Assembly (NCBI GenBank): GCA_910577415.1 | Contig: CAJTLK010000034.1 | Location: forward strand, 1-19,463 | Direction of reading: 5' to 3' | Source of the DNA: an uncultured Oscillospiraceae bacterium | GTDB taxonomy: Bacteria > Bacillota > Clostridia > Oscillospirales > Oscillospiraceae | Length of the DNA: 19,463 nt | Part shown: positions 1 to 7,648 of the stretch, piece by piece | How the letters are laid out: each line of letters opens with the position of its first letter | Numbering within the stretch: position 1 is the first letter of the stretch | The notes under the pieces: model-generated | What the model was told of the DNA's origin: nothing | The model's input: the letters and a program-made list of their open reading frames with translations, nothing else | Databases searched by the model: none | Position numbers and translations under genes: made by a program

Positions 1-49
1 GACCTCCCGCACGTCAAGCGGATGCTCATACCAGCTGAGCTAATCGTCC
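1..49 (-). tRNA. tRNA-Val(GAC), 5' part, truncated by the window edge
   Basis: Read on the minus strand from 49, the sequence folds as the first two thirds of a tRNA. It has acceptor strand GGACGAT, T8 A9, a D-stem GCTC/GAGC with the GG pair in the loop, and an anticodon stem TCCGC/GCGGG (one T-G wobble) around the loop TTGACGT. The anticodon GAC would read Val GUC codons. The variable arm, T-arm and acceptor 3' strand lie outside the window. The base just before the second D-stem strand (position 21) is T, where A is usual. Confidence 0.88.
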
Positions 50-63
50 GAAAAGCAAGTGTT

Positions 64-92
64 ATTATATCCAATCCCCACGGCTTTGTCAA
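64..92 (-). promoter_or_regulatory. Perfect-consensus sigma-A promoter of the tRNA gene
   Basis: On the minus strand TTGACA (92-87) and TATAAT (69-64) are separated by exactly 17 bases. All twelve hexamer bases match the sigma-A consensus. The expected start near 57 leaves a leader of only about 8 bases before the tRNA at 49, as is common for strong stable-RNA promoters. Confidence 0.93.
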
Positions 93-108
93 CTCTTTTT
101 TCATTTCC

Positions 109-145
109 CCCACGAATACCGTCCTCAGGGGACAATATCCGTGGG
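109..145. repeat. Imperfect inverted repeat between kinase gene and tRNA promoter
   Basis: CCCACG (109-114) pairs with CGTGGG (140-145), ATA (116-118) with TAT (136-138), and GTCC (121-124) with GGAC (130-133) around a 5-base loop; two internal mismatches interrupt the stem. It lies after the kinase stop codon. On the minus strand no T-run follows it, so it is not a standard intrinsic terminator for that operon. It could still form the 3' end of the transcript or be a protein site. Confidence 0.4.
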
Positions 146-187
146 AAAAATGGCAAAACAGGGCAATAAGCAGACTAAAATCGTCCG

Positions 188-1279
188 TCACAGCTCCACG
201 CAAGGCAGGGATATTTCAGTCAAAAGTCCTCCGTCGGGGGCGTTCTCGGCGTGGATACTGCCGCCGTGGGCCTTGACGATGCTCTGGCAGATGGAAAGAC
301 CCAAACCGGAGACCTTTCTGCCCTTGTCTGAGGTGTAAAGCGGTTCAAAAATTTGTCCCAGAAGCTCCCGTGGGACCCCCACGCCGTTATCCCGAAAGCC
401 CAGGCACAGCCGGTCTCCATCCTGGCGGCATCGGACCGTCAATTCCAACTGTGGGACCCCGGCGTGGTTGATACTGTTGGAGATCAGGTTTCCAAAAAGC
501 CGGCGCATCTGCTGCCAGTTACAGATAAACTGCGCTTTGGGGGCGTCGCACTGGACAGAAAATTTTACCCCCGCGTCCTGAAGCTCCTCGCCATACTCCT
601 CCTCCAGACGGCGGCACAGCTCCTCCGCCGTCATCAGGGCCATGGGGTGGTCGCCGCCGTGGATTCCCACATCCAGATAGTCGTCGAACTCATCTACCAC
701 CGCCTTGAGCCGCAGGGCCTTTTCGTGGATGAGGCCCACATACTGCTCCCGCCGCTCCTGACTCAGCTCCGCCGAGCGCAGACGCTCGGAGTACCCCAGC
801 ACCGAGGTGAGGGGGGTCTTGATATCGTGGGAGATGGACGCGATGAGCCGCCGCTCGGCCTGATCCTTGCGCTCCGCCGCCGCCGTCAGGTCGGCAAAGG
901 TATTTTGGAGCCGTCCGATCTCGTCGGAGCGCACCGTCCGCTCAGGAGCCTTGCCCGTCTCATAATATTCCTGCATGGTTTTTCGCAGCCGGATAATAGG
1001 GGCGATGACCAAAAAGAAAAAGACGGCGGCGCCCACCACGAAGACCGCCAGATTCAAAAAGAACAGGCCGATAAAGGCTGAACGGGACATTGCCTGCCAA
1101 AGGGCGGGGTCTGTTGAGACGCCGTAGGCCGTCACGATGTAGCCCGCCATGGACCGAACAAAGTAAGCCGACAGGGCAAACCAGCTCACCAAGCACAGCA
1201 GCACCACCACAAGAATAAATTTCACCCGCAGCCGACTGGACAGCCAGCCCACGCCGGGAAAACTCCGCTTACGCTCCAT
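188..1279 (-). CDS. Sensor histidine kinase (HAMP-HisKA-HATPase)
   Basis: Membrane-bound sensor kinase of 363 residues that should autophosphorylate on His and pass phosphate to the regulator encoded just before it. Visible parts are TM1 at about residues 20-40, a short outside loop of about 27 residues, TM2 at about 68-93, a HAMP-like linker with PIIRLRK, and the HisKA box SHDIKTPLTS with His151. The ATPase domain shows the N-box (GNLISNSINH, 263-272), G1 DNGVG (298-302), FEPLYT (311-316) and G2 GLGLS (325-329). All catalytic motifs are present. Its ATG overlaps the regulator's end by 11 bases, so the two are translationally coupled, and GAGGAAGAGGAG lies just upstream. The small outside loop suggests the signal is sensed within or close to the membrane. 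The signal itself cannot be told; the divergent exporter suggests a cell-envelope or amphiphile stress. Confidence 0.95.
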   Translation of the reverse strand: MERKRSFPGVGWLSSRLRVKFILVVVLLCLVSWFALSAYFVRSMAGYIVTAYGVSTDPALWQAMSRSAFIGLFFLNLAVFVVGAAVFFFLVIAPIIRLRKTMQEYYETGKAPERTVRSDEIGRLQNTFADLTAAAERKDQAERRLIASISHDIKTPLTSVLGYSERLRSAELSQERREQYVGLIHEKALRLKAVVDEFDDYLDVGIHGGDHPMALMTAEELCRRLEEEYGEELQDAGVKFSVQCDAPKAQFICNWQQMRRLFGNLISNSINHAGVPQLELTVRCRQDGDRLCLGFRDNGVGVPRELLGQIFEPLYTSDKGRKVSGLGLSICQSIVKAHGGSIHAENAPDGGLLTEISLPCVEL

Positions 1280-1979
1280 GCTCCTCTTCCTCCAATCCGC
1301 TCTGGGTCACAAAGCGGTAGCCCTGACCCCAGACCGTCTTGATGTAACGCCACTCCGGGTCTATCTTCAGCCGCAGGTTCTTGATATTCACCGCCACGGC
1401 GCTAATGTCGCCATACTCCGTCTTCCACACGTCCCGGTATATGCGCTCCCGTGAGAGGGTCCGGCCCGCGTGGGACATCAGATAGCCCAATATCTCCAGC
1501 TCACGGGTGGAGAGGGGGACCGTTTCCCCGGCACGCTGGGCTATCATATTCTCCGCGTCCAAGGATATCTCCCCAATGCGGAGCGCTCCCCGGCCAACCG
1601 GGGCGGCGGCAAGCCGGGACTGGCGGCGGAGATGGGCCTCCACCCGCGCTGAGAGCACCTCCACCTCAAAGGGCTTGGTCAAATAGTCGTCCGCTCCCAG
1701 ATTCAGGCCGGCAACGATGTCACGGGCAGAGTCCTTGGCGCTTAAAAAGAGGATAGGACATTCCACCTTGTCCCGCACCCGGCGGCAGACCTCCAGCCCG
1801 TCTATTCCCTTCATCATAATATCCAGCAGAATGAGGTCAAAGCTCTCCCCCGTCAGCCGCTCCAGGGCCTCCTCCCCGGAGTGGGCCATGGTCACGGTAT
1901 AGCCCTGGTCGGTGAGCACGTCGGAAATAAGCATACAGATGGAGGCGTCGTCATCCACCACAAGAATTTTAGCGGCCAT
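1269..1979 (-). CDS. OmpR/PhoB-family response regulator
   Basis: DNA-binding response regulator of 236 residues. The N-terminal receiver domain has the acidic cluster VVDDD near residue 10, the phospho-acceptor Asp in LILLDIMM at about residue 53, Ser80 and the conserved Lys in LTKPF at about 102. The C-terminal winged helix shows STRELEIL, the LSRERIYRDVW helix, the VNIKNLRLKI recognition region and the YIKTVWGQGYRF wing, all typical of the OmpR/PhoB group. I chose the ATG at 1979 over a GTG directly before it, because AAGAAGG then sits 7 bases upstream. It precedes and overlaps its kinase gene and is divergent from the exporter. It probably binds the direct repeats at 2032-2088 and regulates both directions; this is inference. 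Confidence 0.95.
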   Translation of the reverse strand: MAAKILVVDDDASICMLISDVLTDQGYTVTMAHSGEEALERLTGESFDLILLDIMMKGIDGLEVCRRVRDKVECPILFLSAKDSARDIVAGLNLGADDYLTKPFEVEVLSARVEAHLRRQSRLAAAPVGRGALRIGEISLDAENMIAQRAGETVPLSTRELEILGYLMSHAGRTLSRERIYRDVWKTEYGDISAVAVNIKNLRLKIDPEWRYIKTVWGQGYRFVTQSGLEEEEHGA

Positions 1980-2003
1980 CACAGCACCTTCTTTCTGTGC
2001 AAG

Positions 2004-2032
2004 AGCATATCACAACCGCGGTAAAAAATCCA
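2004..2032 (-). promoter_or_regulatory. Weak candidate promoter of the two-component operon
   Basis: On the minus strand TATGCT (2009-2004) is preceded by TG plus one base, an extended -10. Seventeen bases upstream lies only a poor -35 (TGGATT, 2032-2027). The first repeat pair touches this -35, which would suit autoregulation by the response regulator. The hexamer match is weak. Confidence 0.35.
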
Positions 2033-2088
2033 TGAAAAAGTATGAAGATGGGGAAAACGGGGGCTGTCCAACTATGAAAAATTATGAG
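2032..2088. promoter_or_regulatory. Two pairs of direct repeats, putative OmpR-family operator
   Basis: ATGAA occurs at 2032, 2042 and 2074, and ATGAG at 2084, so each pair has a 10-base period (ATGAA-N5-ATGAA). The pairs are 42 bases apart, about four helical turns. Similarity extends past the half-sites: both copies go on with GGGG and an A-rich run. OmpR/PhoB-type dimers bind head-to-tail half-sites about 10-11 bases apart. The second pair ends 16 bases before the -35 of the exporter promoter, a usual activator position. Binding is not shown. Confidence 0.55.
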
Positions 2089-2104
2089 AAGAGGGGCAAA
2101 AGCA

Positions 2105-2134
2105 TTGACTTTCCGGCTCCAAAAAAACTAAGAT
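2105..2134 (+). promoter_or_regulatory. Candidate promoter of the exporter operon
   Basis: TTGACT (2105-2110, five of six consensus bases) and TAAGAT (2129-2134, four of six) are separated by 18 bases. Transcription would start near 2141, inside the left arm of the hairpin at 2136-2165. The suboptimal spacing and -10 fit a promoter that needs an activator. Confidence 0.55.
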
Positions 2135-2135
2135 A

Positions 2136-2165
2136 GGTGCGTCCTCCCGCTGCGGAGGACGCACC
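2136..2165 (+). terminator. Strong hairpin with T-rich tail before the exporter gene
   Basis: GGTGCGTCCTCC (2136-2147) pairs perfectly over 12 bases with 2154-2165 around a 6-base loop. It is followed by ATTTTGTTT, so it looks like an intrinsic terminator on the plus strand. The exporter's ribosome binding site begins only about 15 bases after it. It could stop read-through from upstream, act as an attenuator, or be a protein site overlapping the start of transcription. Confidence 0.65.
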
Positions 2166-2191
2166 ATTTTGTTTCCCGGAAGGTGATCGCT

Positions 2192-4396
2192 TTGCTGCAA
2201 AAAATCGCCCATGCCCTGACCCGAAAACCAAAGCTGGTGGCCACCGTCGCCGTACTGCTGCTCATTCCCAGCGTCCTCTGCGCCGCCGCTACCCGGGTCA
2301 ATTACGACATTCTCTCCTACCTCCCCGCGGAGCTGGATTCGGTGAAGGGCGAGGCCCTGCTGGAGGACCCGTTCCAGATGGCCGCCACCACCATGCTCAT
2401 TGTAGAGGGTATGCCCCCGGAATACTCCAACCAGCTCTTGGCCGAGGTGGAGCAGGTACCGGGGGTGAGCAACGTTATCTGGCTGTCCAACCTCATCGGC
2501 GTACAGTTTCCCACGGAAATGCTTCCCACGGACCTGCGGGACATTTTCTTTTCCGGGGACGCCACCATGATGATCGTCCAATATGACAGCCCCGGCGCCT
2601 CGGAGCGCACCATGAACGCCATCGACGCGGTGCGAAAGCTATGCAATCAAAAGTGCTTTCTGGCCGGGTTCTCGGTCTTTATCCGGGACACCAAGGACCT
2701 CATTTCCAGGGAAATGCCTCTGTATGTGGTAATGGCGGTGATCCTGTCCATTATCGCCATGGGCCTCACCATGGAATCCTCCCTGCTGCCGGTGGCGCTG
2801 ATGCTGAGCATCGGTCTTGCCATTCTCTATAACTTCGGCACCAACATTTTTATGGGGGAGATCTCTTTTATTACCCAGGCCATCGCCGCCGTGCTGCAGC
2901 TGGGCGTGACCATGGATTACTCCATCTTCCTCTATGACCGCTACCGGGAGGAGGCTCCCCAGTATGAGGACAAGCGGGACGCCATGGCGGTATCTATTGT
3001 GGCGGCCTTCAAGTCCCTCTTCGGCTCCTCCCTCACCACCATCGCCGGATTTTTGGCCCTGTGCTTTATGCGTCTGACCCTGGGCCGGGATATTGGCCTT
3101 GTCATGGCAAAGGGTGTGGTGCTGGGCATTGCCACCGTCATTCTGGTGCTCCCCGCCATCCTCCTTTTGATGGACGGCGCCATCCAAAAGCACCGCCACC
3201 GCTGCCTCAAGCCGGACACCACCGGCCTCAACGCCTTTGTGGTGCGGCACAGCAAGAGCTTTGTGATCCTCTTTGTTCTGCTTTTCATCCCCGCCATATA
3301 CGCCAACAACCACACGCAGATGTACTACAAGCTGGACGAGGCCGTGCCCCAGGATATGCCCTCCATCGTCTCCAACAACAAGCTCAAGGACGAGTTCAAC
3401 ATGGCCTCCACCCACTTCATTGTCATGAGCGACAGCCTGGACCACGCCTCCATGAAGGAGCTGACAAAGGAGATCGACGCTCTGCCGGGCATCACCAGCA
3501 GCGTGGCCTATGACAAGCTCCTCCCCGACGGCATCCCCGACTTTTTCATTCCGAAGGACATCAAGGATATCTGCAAGCAGAACGGCTACCAGATGATGAT
3601 GGTCAACTCCAAGTACGTCACCGCCTCCGACCAGGTGGGCGAGCAGTTGGCACAGCTGGACGCGCTTTTGAAGCGCTACGATCCCGACGCCTACATCACC
3701 GGCGAGGCCGCCATGACCAACGACCTGATCCAGGTCGCCAACGAGGATTTTCGAGTCACCAGCTATCTCTCCATCCTCGCTATCTTTATTCTGGTGGCCA
3801 TTGCCTTCAAATCCATCTCCATCCCTGTGCTGCTGGTGGCCACCATCGAGCTGGCTATCTACATTAACCAGGGTATTCCCTACTTCACCGGCTCAGAGGT
3901 AGCCTTTATCACCCCCACGGTCATCAGTTGTATCCAACTGGGCGCCACGGTGGACTACGCTATCCTCATGACCACCCGCTTCCAGGAAGAGCTGCAAAAG
4001 GGCCTGGACCGGAAGATCGCCATCCAGAATGCCGCCAAGGCCGCCGACGTGTCCATCCTCACCAGCGCCCTGGTCTTCTTCTGCGCCACCTTAGGCGTCG
4101 CCCTGGTATCCACCATGGACCTCATCAGCGGCATTTGCCTCATGCTCTCCCGAGGCGCGGTCATCTCAGCGCTCATCTGTATGTTTATCCTCCCCTCGGT
4201 ACTTGTCACCTTTGAGCCGGTCATCGCCAAGACCACCCTTCACTGGCGAACGCCCAGGGCGCCCCGACAGCGCAAGGGGCTGAAGCCCAACGCGGAGGCC
4301 GCCTTCCACGAAGAGGAATCCACCGCCCACAAGGAAGAAACCACCGGGGAGGAAAAAGTCCCCGCTTTGCAAGGAAAGGAGTCCGATCCCCAATGA
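2192..4396 (+). CDS. MMPL/RND-superfamily exporter
   Basis: Membrane transporter of about 734 residues with the two-fold repeat of the MMPL (RND) family. Each half has one TM, a large outside domain of about 110-150 residues, then five more TMs, about 12 in all. The halves carry matching TM4 motifs, QLGVTMDYSIFLYDR and QLGATVDYAILMTTR; the Asp-Tyr pair is the family's likely proton relay. A charged Glu/Lys tail of about 60 residues ends the protein in the cytoplasm. A GTG at 2183 gives an in-frame longer form, but it lies inside AAGGTGATC, a near-perfect match to the 16S anti-Shine-Dalgarno sequence. The TTG at 2192, 8 bases after AGG, is therefore the better start. It overlaps the next gene by ATGA. 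Members of this family export lipids or amphiphilic drugs; the substrate here is unknown. It is divergent from a two-component system that probably regulates it. Confidence 0.93.
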   Translation: MLQKIAHALTRKPKLVATVAVLLLIPSVLCAAATRVNYDILSYLPAELDSVKGEALLEDPFQMAATTMLIVEGMPPEYSNQLLAEVEQVPGVSNVIWLSNLIGVQFPTEMLPTDLRDIFFSGDATMMIVQYDSPGASERTMNAIDAVRKLCNQKCFLAGFSVFIRDTKDLISREMPLYVVMAVILSIIAMGLTMESSLLPVALMLSIGLAILYNFGTNIFMGEISFITQAIAAVLQLGVTMDYSIFLYDRYREEAPQYEDKRDAMAVSIVAAFKSLFGSSLTTIAGFLALCFMRLTLGRDIGLVMAKGVVLGIATVILVLPAILLLMDGAIQKHRHRCLKPDTTGLNAFVVRHSKSFVILFVLLFIPAIYANNHTQMYYKLDEAVPQDMPSIVSNNKLKDEFNMASTHFIVMSDSLDHASMKELTKEIDALPGITSSVAYDKLLPDGIPDFFIPKDIKDICKQNGYQMMMVNSKYVTASDQVGEQLAQLDALLKRYDPDAYITGEAAMTNDLIQVANEDFRVTSYLSILAIFILVAIAFKSISIPVLLVATIELAIYINQGIPYFTGSEVAFITPTVISCIQLGATVDYAILMTTRFQEELQKGLDRKIAIQNAAKAADVSILTSALVFFCATLGVALVSTMDLISGICLMLSRGAVISALICMFILPSVLVTFEPVIAKTTLHWRTPRAPRQRKGLKPNAEAAFHEEESTAHKEETTGEEKVPALQGKESDPQ

Positions 4397-6930
4397 AAAA
4401 CTTCTGGAAACGTATTCTGGCCCTGTCTCTGGCCGGGATCCTGACCGCGGGAGCCATGCTTCCCGCCTCCGCCGCCGCCATTCCGCCCGCGGTGGACGAG
4501 ACCTATTACGCCACCCTGGACTACTACGGCGCCGTGACCGACGCCAGCGTGGTCAAGAGCTACCGTCTCAACGGAGCGGCCTCCCTCACCGACTACGGCA
4601 ACTATGACCAGGTCGTCAACCTCACCGACGGCCTTGCCCCCAGTGTGGACAACGGCTCCGTCACCTTCACCTTTGGGGAGGACGCCCCGGAGAAGTTTTA
4701 CTTTGAGGGCAAGACCCAGCAGCCCTTTGCCCAGCTGCCCTGGAACATTGCCGTATCCTATAAGCTCAACGGCGCGCCCATAGAGGCTCCCGCCCTGGCG
4801 GGCAAGACAGGACTGGTAGAAATATTCCTTGATGTAACTGCCAATCCCGCCGCTTCGGCCTACAGCCGGGACAATCTGGTCCTCACCGCCGCGGCCATGT
4901 TCAACGACGACGATATTACCGCCCTGGAAGCTCCCGGAGCCGAGGTCCAGATGATCGGCAACCTGCGCGCCGTCCTGTTTATGATCCTCCCCGGCGAGGA
5001 GCAGCACTATGTCATCCGGGTGGGCAGCGAGGACTTTTCCTTCTCTGGGCTTATCCTCCTGGCCGTCCCTGCCACCCTTCAGCAGCTGGAGCAGGTAAAG
5101 GACCTGCGGGAGGCAAAGGAGAAGGGGGAGGACTCCCTGGACGCCATCGGCGACAGTATGGACGCCATTCTGGACGCCATGGAGGGTATGACCGGCAGCC
5201 TCAACACCGCCGCCAACGGCCTGGACCAGCTCAACGCCGCCCGGGGGACCCTTCAAAACGGTAAGGGCGAGGTCTATGACAAGACAGACCTGGCCCTGGG
5301 CGACCTGGATGCCCTGGCCAACACCTTGGGCAGTCTGGACAAATACTCCGCCACCGCCTCCCAGGCCATCACCGACCTTAACGGGAACCTCAACAGTCTC
5401 AATTCGTCGGCCCAGGCGTTAAAGCCCGAGCTGGAAAACGCCCGGAACGCCATCGCCGCTATCCAGGCCGACACCAAAGCCCTTGCCGAACTTTTGGAGG
5501 ACGTGGAGGGCTACAATAAGCGGGCCACTACCATTGCCGACAGTCTGGCCGACCAACTGGAGGACATGAACGCCAACATGGATAACCTCCAGCTCAACCT
5601 CTACATGCTGAGAAACGCCCTGGCCGACACAAAGGGGGTCTCCCCCCTCAGCACCTCGGACATTCTCTCCCTCCTTTCCCCGGAGGAGGCAAGCCAGATG
5701 AAGCAGGTGCTCCAATACCGCCAGCAGTACGAAGAGGCTATGAACGATGAAAACTCCGATGTCCCCAAGGACGCTACCTTTGAGGAATTTCTCATTTTAG
5801 GCGCCTTTAAGCCCAAGTATGAGCAGCAGGCCGAGGCCGCGATCCAGGCCCAGATCACCGCCGCCTATGAGCAATATGCCGCCCAGGTCATCGCTGCCGG
5901 AGGCACTCCCATGACGCCCGAGGAGTTTGTGGCCCAGGACGCCATTCAGGCTCAGATCGCCGCAGGCAAGGCCCAGGCTGAGGCTGGCTTCTGGGACGCT
6001 TACACCGCTTTTCTGGCCGACCAGAGCGAAGCCGCGCTGAAGCTAAAGGCTCCCGCCAAGGCCGCCAACGAAGCCTATGAAAAGTTTGTTGACAAGCAGC
6101 CTATGCTGAATACCGTCAATAAAAAGATCAAGGAAATAAACACTCTCATTACCGACATTACCTCTCCCACCGCCAAGGTGGTGGACGACCTGGCCGAGCT
6201 GGCCGGCGACGTGGGAGACTCCGGCATTACCGGCGACCTGGGCAATTTGGCGGGGCTGTGCCGGGACCTACTGAAAACCATGAAGGAGCACGAGGGGGAG
6301 GGGGCCTCCCTTTTGGCCCACGCCAACGACCTGGGCGACCTGGCAAGCCGAGTCACCCAAAACTGCGACGATCTGTTGGAGCAGGTAGACGCGCTGAATA
6401 CCACCCTCAACGCCTATGAGCCGGAGCTTCAGTCCGCCGTAAGCGATATCCAGACCCTCTCCGGCTCGGCCCAGTCCACTCTCCATGATCTCTCCGGCAT
6501 GATTGCCTCTATGGAGAACCTGCTGAAAAGCGTTGGACCTCAATTGGATGCCGGGGCGCAAAACACTCTAAACGGCGTCTCCGCATCCCTCCGCAAGGCC
6601 ACCCAGGGCCTGGACGAGATCGACACCATCCGCACCGCCAAGGACACCATCAAGGACCTTATCGACAGCGAGTGGGACGACCACACCGGGCAGGTGGACG
6701 GTCTTTTGAACATCGACGCCGGGGCCGTCCCGGTCTCCATGACCGATGAGCGCAATCCCGCTCCCGGCAGCATCCAGTATGTGATGCGGACCCAGGAGAT
6801 CAAAGCGGAGGACGCCGCGGAGGAGACCATCCCTCAAACGGAAAAGAAGGAGACCACCTTCTGGGGCCGGGTGGCCGCTATGTTCCAGGGAATCTGGGAG
6901 AGCTTCAAGCGTCTGCTCCATATCGGGTAA
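4393..6930 (+). CDS. Secreted coiled-coil partner of the MMPL exporter
   Basis: Large extracytoplasmic protein of 845 residues, not firmly assigned to a named family. A Sec signal peptide (KR, hydrophobic run, ASA-AA) probably ends near residue 27. Residues about 30-225 look beta-rich. From about 228 to 760 it is almost all helix with Leu/Ala heptads, with stretches such as GLDQLNAA resembling the L-x-x-G heptads of YhgE/Pip-like proteins. A basic, aromatic amphipathic helix (WGRVAAMFQGIWESFKRLL) forms the C-terminus. It has no clear TM other than the signal peptide, so it differs from YhgE itself. Its ATG overlaps the exporter's stop, indicating coupled translation and a joint function. I infer it is the outside adaptor or scaffold that carries substrate from the exporter through the wall. 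Function is not proven. Confidence 0.85.
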   Translation: MKNFWKRILALSLAGILTAGAMLPASAAAIPPAVDETYYATLDYYGAVTDASVVKSYRLNGAASLTDYGNYDQVVNLTDGLAPSVDNGSVTFTFGEDAPEKFYFEGKTQQPFAQLPWNIAVSYKLNGAPIEAPALAGKTGLVEIFLDVTANPAASAYSRDNLVLTAAAMFNDDDITALEAPGAEVQMIGNLRAVLFMILPGEEQHYVIRVGSEDFSFSGLILLAVPATLQQLEQVKDLREAKEKGEDSLDAIGDSMDAILDAMEGMTGSLNTAANGLDQLNAARGTLQNGKGEVYDKTDLALGDLDALANTLGSLDKYSATASQAITDLNGNLNSLNSSAQALKPELENARNAIAAIQADTKALAELLEDVEGYNKRATTIADSLADQLEDMNANMDNLQLNLYMLRNALADTKGVSPLSTSDILSLLSPEEASQMKQVLQYRQQYEEAMNDENSDVPKDATFEEFLILGAFKPKYEQQAEAAIQAQITAAYEQYAAQVIAAGGTPMTPEEFVAQDAIQAQIAAGKAQAEAGFWDAYTAFLADQSEAALKLKAPAKAANEAYEKFVDKQPMLNTVNKKIKEINTLITDITSPTAKVVDDLAELAGDVGDSGITGDLGNLAGLCRDLLKTMKEHEGEGASLLAHANDLGDLASRVTQNCDDLLEQVDALNTTLNAYEPELQSAVSDIQTLSGSAQSTLHDLSGMIASMENLLKSVGPQLDAGAQNTLNGVSASLRKATQGLDEIDTIRTAKDTIKDLIDSEWDDHTGQVDGLLNIDAGAVPVSMTDERNPAPGSIQYVMRTQEIKAEDAAEETIPQTEKKETTFWGRVAAMFQGIWESFKRLLHIG

Positions 6931-6935
6931 GATCA

Positions 6936-6970
6936 AAAATGGGCCGGTGTTTCCACCGGCCCATTTCTTT
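6936..6970 (+). terminator. Intrinsic terminator of the exporter operon
   Basis: GGGCCGGTG (6941-6949) pairs with CACCGGCCC (6954-6962). Flanking A/T bases extend the stem, and ATTTCTTTG follows. It starts 6 bases after the stop codon of the coiled-coil protein. Confidence 0.9.
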
Positions 6971-6986
6971 GTTTTCAGGGCGTGCT

Positions 6987-7016
6987 TTGCCCAAATTCTC
7001 CTTTTGCGCATAGAAT
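6987..7016 (+). promoter_or_regulatory. Candidate promoter of the ferritin-like gene
   Basis: TTGCCC (6987-6992, four of six) and TAGAAT (7011-7016, five of six) are 18 bases apart, directly after the exporter terminator. A strong AGGAGG (7034-7039) stands 7 bases before the ATG at 7047. Confidence 0.55.
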
Positions 7017-7046
7017 GGAGGGAAACGAGCAAAAGGAGGAATCTTC

Positions 7047-7643
7047 ATGCAAACCGAGCAGCTTTTCGCTCCTGACCGCGAGACCTTCCAGCGGGTGTGG
7101 CGGCGGGTCATGCCCCAGGACCGTCCAGGCTCCCCCATTACTCTGGACGATGATGTTGAGGCGGCTGTGGAGACCGCCTCTCCCGTTCCTCTCCCAGCGG
7201 CTGTCTCTCCCACGCCGCCCCAATCGCCCCCCGTAGCCTGTCTTGGACCATCCAGCGCCGGAGCCGTTCCCGCCCTGGATCAACTGCTCTTACTTACCGC
7301 CGAGGCTTGGCAGGCATACCTAGCCATGGGTGGACGCGCCAGTCAGGCAACCCTTCCCACCGCTCTGGCCCAGGCCAAGCGACAGCAGTTCCGTCGGCTG
7401 GCGGCGGCCCGCTTTCTCATCTCCGGGGAGCCTTACCGTCTTCCCGAAATAAAGCGTCCCCAGGCCGGCGCCCTGCCGCTGGCTATCCGGGAACGCTACC
7501 AGGCCGAACAGCAGGCGGCTCTGAATTTCCTTACCGCCGCTGAAGCCACCTCCGATCCATGCCTCACCGACCTCTACCGCGCTCTGGCAATGGAGAACCA
7601 GACCCACGCCGGGCAACTCCGGGAGTGGCTGGAGAGGATGTAA
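7047..7643 (+). CDS. Small ferritin-like protein with degenerate metal ligands
   Basis: Protein of 198 residues that I cannot name with certainty. Residues 1-33 include FQRVWRRVMP, residues 40-75 are a Pro/Ala-rich linker, and 75-198 are four predicted helices (about 78-95, 101-127, 143-167, 171-197). This resembles short rubrerythrin/ferritin-like proteins of Clostridia that carry the same F-x-x-V-W-x-R-V start. Such proteins bind a di-iron centre through E-x-x-H motifs. Here the last helix reads AMENQTHAGQL, with His four residues after Glu, and helix 2 has Gln and Arg where Glu is expected, so metal binding may be lost. It has its own promoter and an AGGAGG site and is flanked by terminators, so it is a single-gene unit. 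No signal peptide or TM is seen. Confidence 0.65.
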   Translation: MQTEQLFAPDRETFQRVWRRVMPQDRPGSPITLDDDVEAAVETASPVPLPAAVSPTPPQSPPVACLGPSSAGAVPALDQLLLLTAEAWQAYLAMGGRASQATLPTALAQAKRQQFRRLAAARFLISGEPYRLPEIKRPQAGALPLAIRERYQAEQQAALNFLTAAEATSDPCLTDLYRALAMENQTHAGQLREWLERM

Positions 7644-7648
7644 TACCC

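Noticed and set aside
109..145. Inverted repeat as terminator of the two-component operon
   Set aside because: The stem has two mismatches and no T-run follows on the minus strand; kept only as a repeat.
4240..5256. 338-codon minus-strand frame opposite the coiled-coil protein
   Set aside because: Gly/Val/His-rich shadow of a well-supported gene; no start signal.
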